From positions 62,001-126,000 of the forward strand of contig JASBVL010000001.1 of the NCBI GenBank assembly GCA_029961075.1: a stretch of 64,000 bases of DNA, given 5' to 3'. The notes under the pieces are model-generated. The model did no database searches, had not been told where the DNA came from, and saw nothing but the letters and a program-made list of their open reading frames with translations. A program made the translations under genes and the position numbers. Of this stretch, positions 61,291 to 64,000 are shown piece by piece (position 1 is the stretch's first letter; the number at the start of each line of letters is the position of its first letter). This DNA is from Sphaerobacter sp. (GTDB lineage: Bacteria; Chloroflexota; Chloroflexia; Thermomicrobiales; Thermomicrobiaceae).

Positions 61291-62883
61291 CTACGGCTTG
61301 CCCCAGCCGCCGCCGCCGGGCGAGCGGATCACCAGCCGGTCGCCGGGCTGGGCGGTGAAGCGCACCTTGCCGGGGAGCCGGGTGACCGCCCCGTCGCGCA
61401 CCAGCAGGTTCTCACCGGGCGCGCCCGGCTCGCCGCCGTGGAGGCCCCAGGGCGCCAGGCGGCGCCGCTCGGTCAGGAGGGTGACCTCGGTCGGGACGGT
61501 GAAGGCGATCTCCCGCTCCAGCCCGTCGCCGCCGCGGGCCGCCCCGGCGCCGCCGGAGCCGTCGCGCAGCCGGTAGGCGGCGATGCGCATGGGGTAGGCG
61601 TACTCGAATGCCTCGACCGGCGTGTTGAGGGTGTTGCTCATGTGGACGTGGACGCCGGACAGCCCGTCGAGGCCCTTGCGCGCCCCCATGCCGCCGCCCA
61701 TCGTCTCGTAGTAGGCGAACGGCTGGCCGGTGCGCGGGTCCATCCCACCGGCGGTGACGTTGTTCATCGTCCCCTGGCTGGCCGCCGGGATGACGTCGGG
61801 AAGCGCCTGGGCCAGTGCTCCCAGCACCGCGTCGGTGATGCGCTGGGAGCACTCCACGTTGCCCCCGGCCACCGGGCGGGGCGGGCGGGCGTTGACCACC
61901 GTGCCGGCCGGCGCGTGCACCGTCACCGGGGCGAAGGTGCCGTGGTTCATCGGGGCGTCGGGCGGCATCAGGCAGCGCACCACATAGTAGACCGCCGACT
62001 TGGCCACCGCGGCGACGGCGTTGATGCTGCCGGCCGCTTCCGGCGCGCTGCCGGTGAAGTCCACCGTGAGCGTGCCGCCCTGCACCGTCACGGTGGCGAC
62101 GATCGGGAGCGGCCGGTCGCCGATGCCGTCGTCGTCCAGGTAGTCGGTGAAGCGGTAGACCCCATCGGGGATCTGCTCGATCGTCGCCCGGGTGATCCGC
62201 TCGGCGTAGGCGATGAGCGCCTCGCCGTGCGCCTCGACGGTCGCCAGGCCGTAGCGCTCGACCAGCTCCTGGAGCCGCCGCTCGGCGGTCCGGTTGGCCG
62301 CCACCTGGGCCGTCAGGTCGCCGCGGCGCTCGTCGGGTGTGCGCACGTTGCGCAGCAGGAGCGCCAGCGCGGCGCGGTTGGGCTGGCCCGCCTCCCACAG
62401 CTTGATCGGCGGGATGATGATGCCTTCCTGGTAGATCTCGCTGGCGACCGGCATCGAGCCGGCCGACATGCCGCCGACGTCGGCGTGGTGGGCGCGATTG
62501 GCGGCGAAGCCGATCAGCAGCGGGTCGCCGTCGACCGTGACGTAGATGGGGGAGATCAGCGTGATGTCGGGGAGGTGCGTGCCCCCGGCGAAGGGGTCGT
62601 TGAGCGCCACCACATCGCCCGGCGCGAAGGTGTCGAAGGTCGCCAGGGCCGCCGCCATCGAGTCGGGCATGGCGCCCAGGTGGACGGGGATGTGGGCCGC
62701 CTGGGCCAGCAGGCGCCCCTGCCGGTCGAAGAGCGCGCAGGAGAAGTCCCGCCGCTCCTTGATGTTGGGCGAGTAGCCGCTCCGGGTCAGCACCGCCCCC
62801 ATCTCCTCGGCGATCGCCGTGAGGGCGCTGCGGAAGATCTCGAGGCTTACCGGGTCGACCGTCACCGTCGGCTCAGTCTGCAT
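61291..62883 (-). CDS. hyuB: Hydantoinase B / oxoprolinase-type subunit
   Basis: 530 residues of the HyuB family (ATP-dependent N-methylhydantoinase or acetone/acetophenone carboxylase beta-like): TVDPVSLEIFRSALTAIAEEMGAVLTRSGYSPNIKERRDFSCALFD, HIPVHLGAMPDSM, DPFAGGTHLPDITL, RAHHADVGGMSAGSMP, and ending RLVIRSPGGGGWG. It works with HyuA, which binds ATP. ATG 62881-62883 overlaps the hyuA stop by 11 bases (coupled). The substrate is not predictable: hydantoin, 5-oxoproline or ketone carboxylation are all possible. Confidence 0.92.
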   Translation of the reverse strand: MQTEPTVTVDPVSLEIFRSALTAIAEEMGAVLTRSGYSPNIKERRDFSCALFDRQGRLLAQAAHIPVHLGAMPDSMAAALATFDTFAPGDVVALNDPFAGGTHLPDITLISPIYVTVDGDPLLIGFAANRAHHADVGGMSAGSMPVASEIYQEGIIIPPIKLWEAGQPNRAALALLLRNVRTPDERRGDLTAQVAANRTAERRLQELVERYGLATVEAHGEALIAYAERITRATIEQIPDGVYRFTDYLDDDGIGDRPLPIVATVTVQGGTLTVDFTGSAPEAAGSINAVAAVAKSAVYYVVRCLMPPDAPMNHGTFAPVTVHAPAGTVVNARPPRPVAGGNVECSQRITDAVLGALAQALPDVIPAASQGTMNNVTAGGMDPRTGQPFAYYETMGGGMGARKGLDGLSGVHVHMSNTLNTPVEAFEYAYPMRIAAYRLRDGSGGAGAARGGDGLEREIAFTVPTEVTLLTERRRLAPWGLHGGEPGAPGENLLVRDGAVTRLPGKVRFTAQPGDRLVIRSPGGGGWGKP

Positions 62884-64000
62884 CGCGCGCTCCCTCCCGC
62901 GGCGCGGGCTCTAGGATCAGATTGCCGACCGCGTCCACCGTTCCCCCCCAGCCGGGTGGGACGACGGTCGTGGTGTCGAACTGCGTCACGACCGCCGGGC
63001 CGCGGAACGTCGCCCCGGGCCGCAGCGTCGCCCGGTCGTAGATCGGCGTGTCCTGCACCTCCGGCCCGTCGGCCCCGGTGAAGACGACCGGCCGGTGCAT
63101 GGTCGGCTCCGGGCGCGCCGTCGCGTCGCGCGGCTGTCGCGGCAGCGCCGGCCGGTCGGCCAGGCCGCGCGCCTTGACCCGGCAGTTGACCACCTGGACC
63201 GGCTCGTTGGGGTCGCTGTAGCCGAAGCGCCGCTCGTGGGCCGCGTGGAAGGCGGCGACCGCCGCCGCCATGTCCCCGGTGTAGGGGACCACCAGCTCGT
63301 ACGACTGGCCGACATAGCGCAGGTCGAGCATCGGCTCGATGGTGATGCGCTCGGCGGGGAGCCCCTCCGCCGCCAGCTCCGCCTGCCCCCGGGCCGCCAG
63401 CTCGGCCAGCACCGACTCGACCACGGCCGCCGCCTCCGCGGCGGGCACCATGACGGTGCGCACGTAGTCCTTGACGACGTCGGCCGCCAGCATGCCGAGC
63501 GCGGAGAGGACGCCGGGGGTGGACGGGATCAGCACCCGCGGGATGCGCAGGTCGGCCGCCAGCTCGCAGGCGTGCAGCGGCCCCGCGCCGCCGAAGGCGA
63601 CCAGGGTGAAGCGACGGGGGTCGTGCCCGCGCGCGACCGAGATGACCCGGATGGCGGCCTCCATGTTGGCGTTGGCGATGCGCACGATACCGAGCGCTGC
63701 CGCCTCCAGGCTCGTGCCGAGGCGGGCCGCCACCGGCGCGAGCGCCCGCCGCGCGGCGTCGACGTCGAGCGCCATCGTGCCGCCTAGGAAGCCCTCGGGG
63801 ATCAGGCGGCCCAGCACGACGTTGGCGTCGGTGACCGTCGGCGCCTCGCCGCCGCGGCCGTAGGCGGCCGGCCCGGGGTCGGCCCCGGCCGAGGTCGGGC
63901 CGACACGCAGCGCCCCGCCGGTGTCGAACCAGGCGATGCTGCCGCCCCCGGCGCCGACGGTGTGGATGTCGATCATCGGGAGCTTGCTCGGGTAGCCGCC
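62873..64000 (-). CDS. hyuA: Hydantoinase A / oxoprolinase-type subunit, partial (5' end outside window)
   Basis: The C-terminal 375 residues of a protein usually near 680-700. Visible: MIDIHTVGAGGGSIAWFDTGGALRVGPTSAGADPGPAAYGRGG (the acetate-kinase-like ATPase core), MEAAIRVISVARGHDPRRFTLVAFGGAGPLHACELA, IPSTPGVLSALGMLAADVVKDYVRTV, and a C-terminal domain DLRYVGQSYELVVPY. It is transcribed leftwards into hyuB. Residues GGYPSKLP at the window edge show the frame continues beyond it. Confidence 0.93.
   Translation of the reverse strand, partial: GGYPSKLPMIDIHTVGAGGGSIAWFDTGGALRVGPTSAGADPGPAAYGRGGEAPTVTDANVVLGRLIPEGFLGGTMALDVDAARRALAPVAARLGTSLEAAALGIVRIANANMEAAIRVISVARGHDPRRFTLVAFGGAGPLHACELAADLRIPRVLIPSTPGVLSALGMLAADVVKDYVRTVMVPAAEAAAVVESVLAELAARGQAELAAEGLPAERITIEPMLDLRYVGQSYELVVPYTGDMAAAVAAFHAAHERRFGYSDPNEPVQVVNCRVKARGLADRPALPRQPRDATARPEPTMHRPVVFTGADGPEVQDTPIYDRATLRPGATFRGPAVVTQFDTTTVVPPGWGGTVDAVGNLILEPAPREGARDAD

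Overview
The window is very GC-rich DNA with strong GC-ending codon bias, GGAGG-type ribosome sites and sigma70-like promoters with TACAAT/TATAAT -10 boxes. The gene content points to a thermophilic, aerobic member of the Chloroflexota, most likely class Thermomicrobia (Sphaerobacter-like). Indicators are a secreted protein with the Chloroflexota-type ERRCLTYTPDNPPGW motif, a TilS-Hpt fusion, F420 genes, a GerW/YtfJ protein and a T-box-controlled leucine operon. The species assignment is inference, not a database result.

Layout. 0-2.1 kb: end of an unknown gene, a small protein, and a protoglobin-MarR pair behind a promoter that carries a perfect palindrome. 2.3-7.3 kb: leuA-leuC-leuD-leuB behind a double leader, a Leu-specific T-box with terminator followed by a 34-codon leader peptide packed with CTC/CTT codons and a second attenuator. 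7.4-20 kb: housekeeping genes (A-type Fe-S carrier, PPDK, UvrD/PcrA helicase, TspO, TilS-Hpt, FtsH), three tRNAs (Leu-TAG, Met-CAT, Ala-CGC), a catalytically dead serine-recombinase-like protein and two paralogous small proteins. 20.4-29.4 kb: SugE/Gdx, then a complete type I-C cas operon (cas3-cas5-cas8c[+internal cas11c]-cas7-cas4-cas1-cas2). Its last gene is fused in frame to the C-terminal two thirds of a serine beta-lactamase-like hydrolase, and no CRISPR array is present. 29.4-40.5 kb: S9 peptidase, HpcH/HpaI aldolase, ion-channel-like protein, D-Ala-D-Ala carboxypeptidase behind a duplicated copy of the mccB promoter and 5' end, and a 3-methylcrotonyl-CoA carboxylase type operon (mccB, enoyl-CoA hydratase, mccA). 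41-49 kb: oligopeptide ABC importer, VOC-DinB fusion, MFS exporter, tandem UspA, GerW-like protein, flavin reductase. 49.5-64 kb: KimA-like K+ transporter, F420 genes, formamidase, a probable selenocysteine peroxiredoxin (in-frame TGA at the catalytic Cys plus a bSECIS-like hairpin), isoaspartyl peptidase, MbfA-type ferritin/VIT protein, a frameshifted ECF sigma factor with anti-sigma, cytochrome c, a truncated alpha/beta hydrolase abutting dispersed repeats, and HyuB/HyuA hydantoinase genes running off the end.

Most notable: (1) the Cas2-hydrolase fusion with loss of the array, which looks like a rearrangement scar; (2) the tandem T-box plus leucine leader-peptide attenuator in front of leuA, both apparently reading the same tRNA-Leu isoacceptor; (3) the UGA-containing peroxiredoxin; (4) an internal ribosome site that supports separate production of Cas11c.
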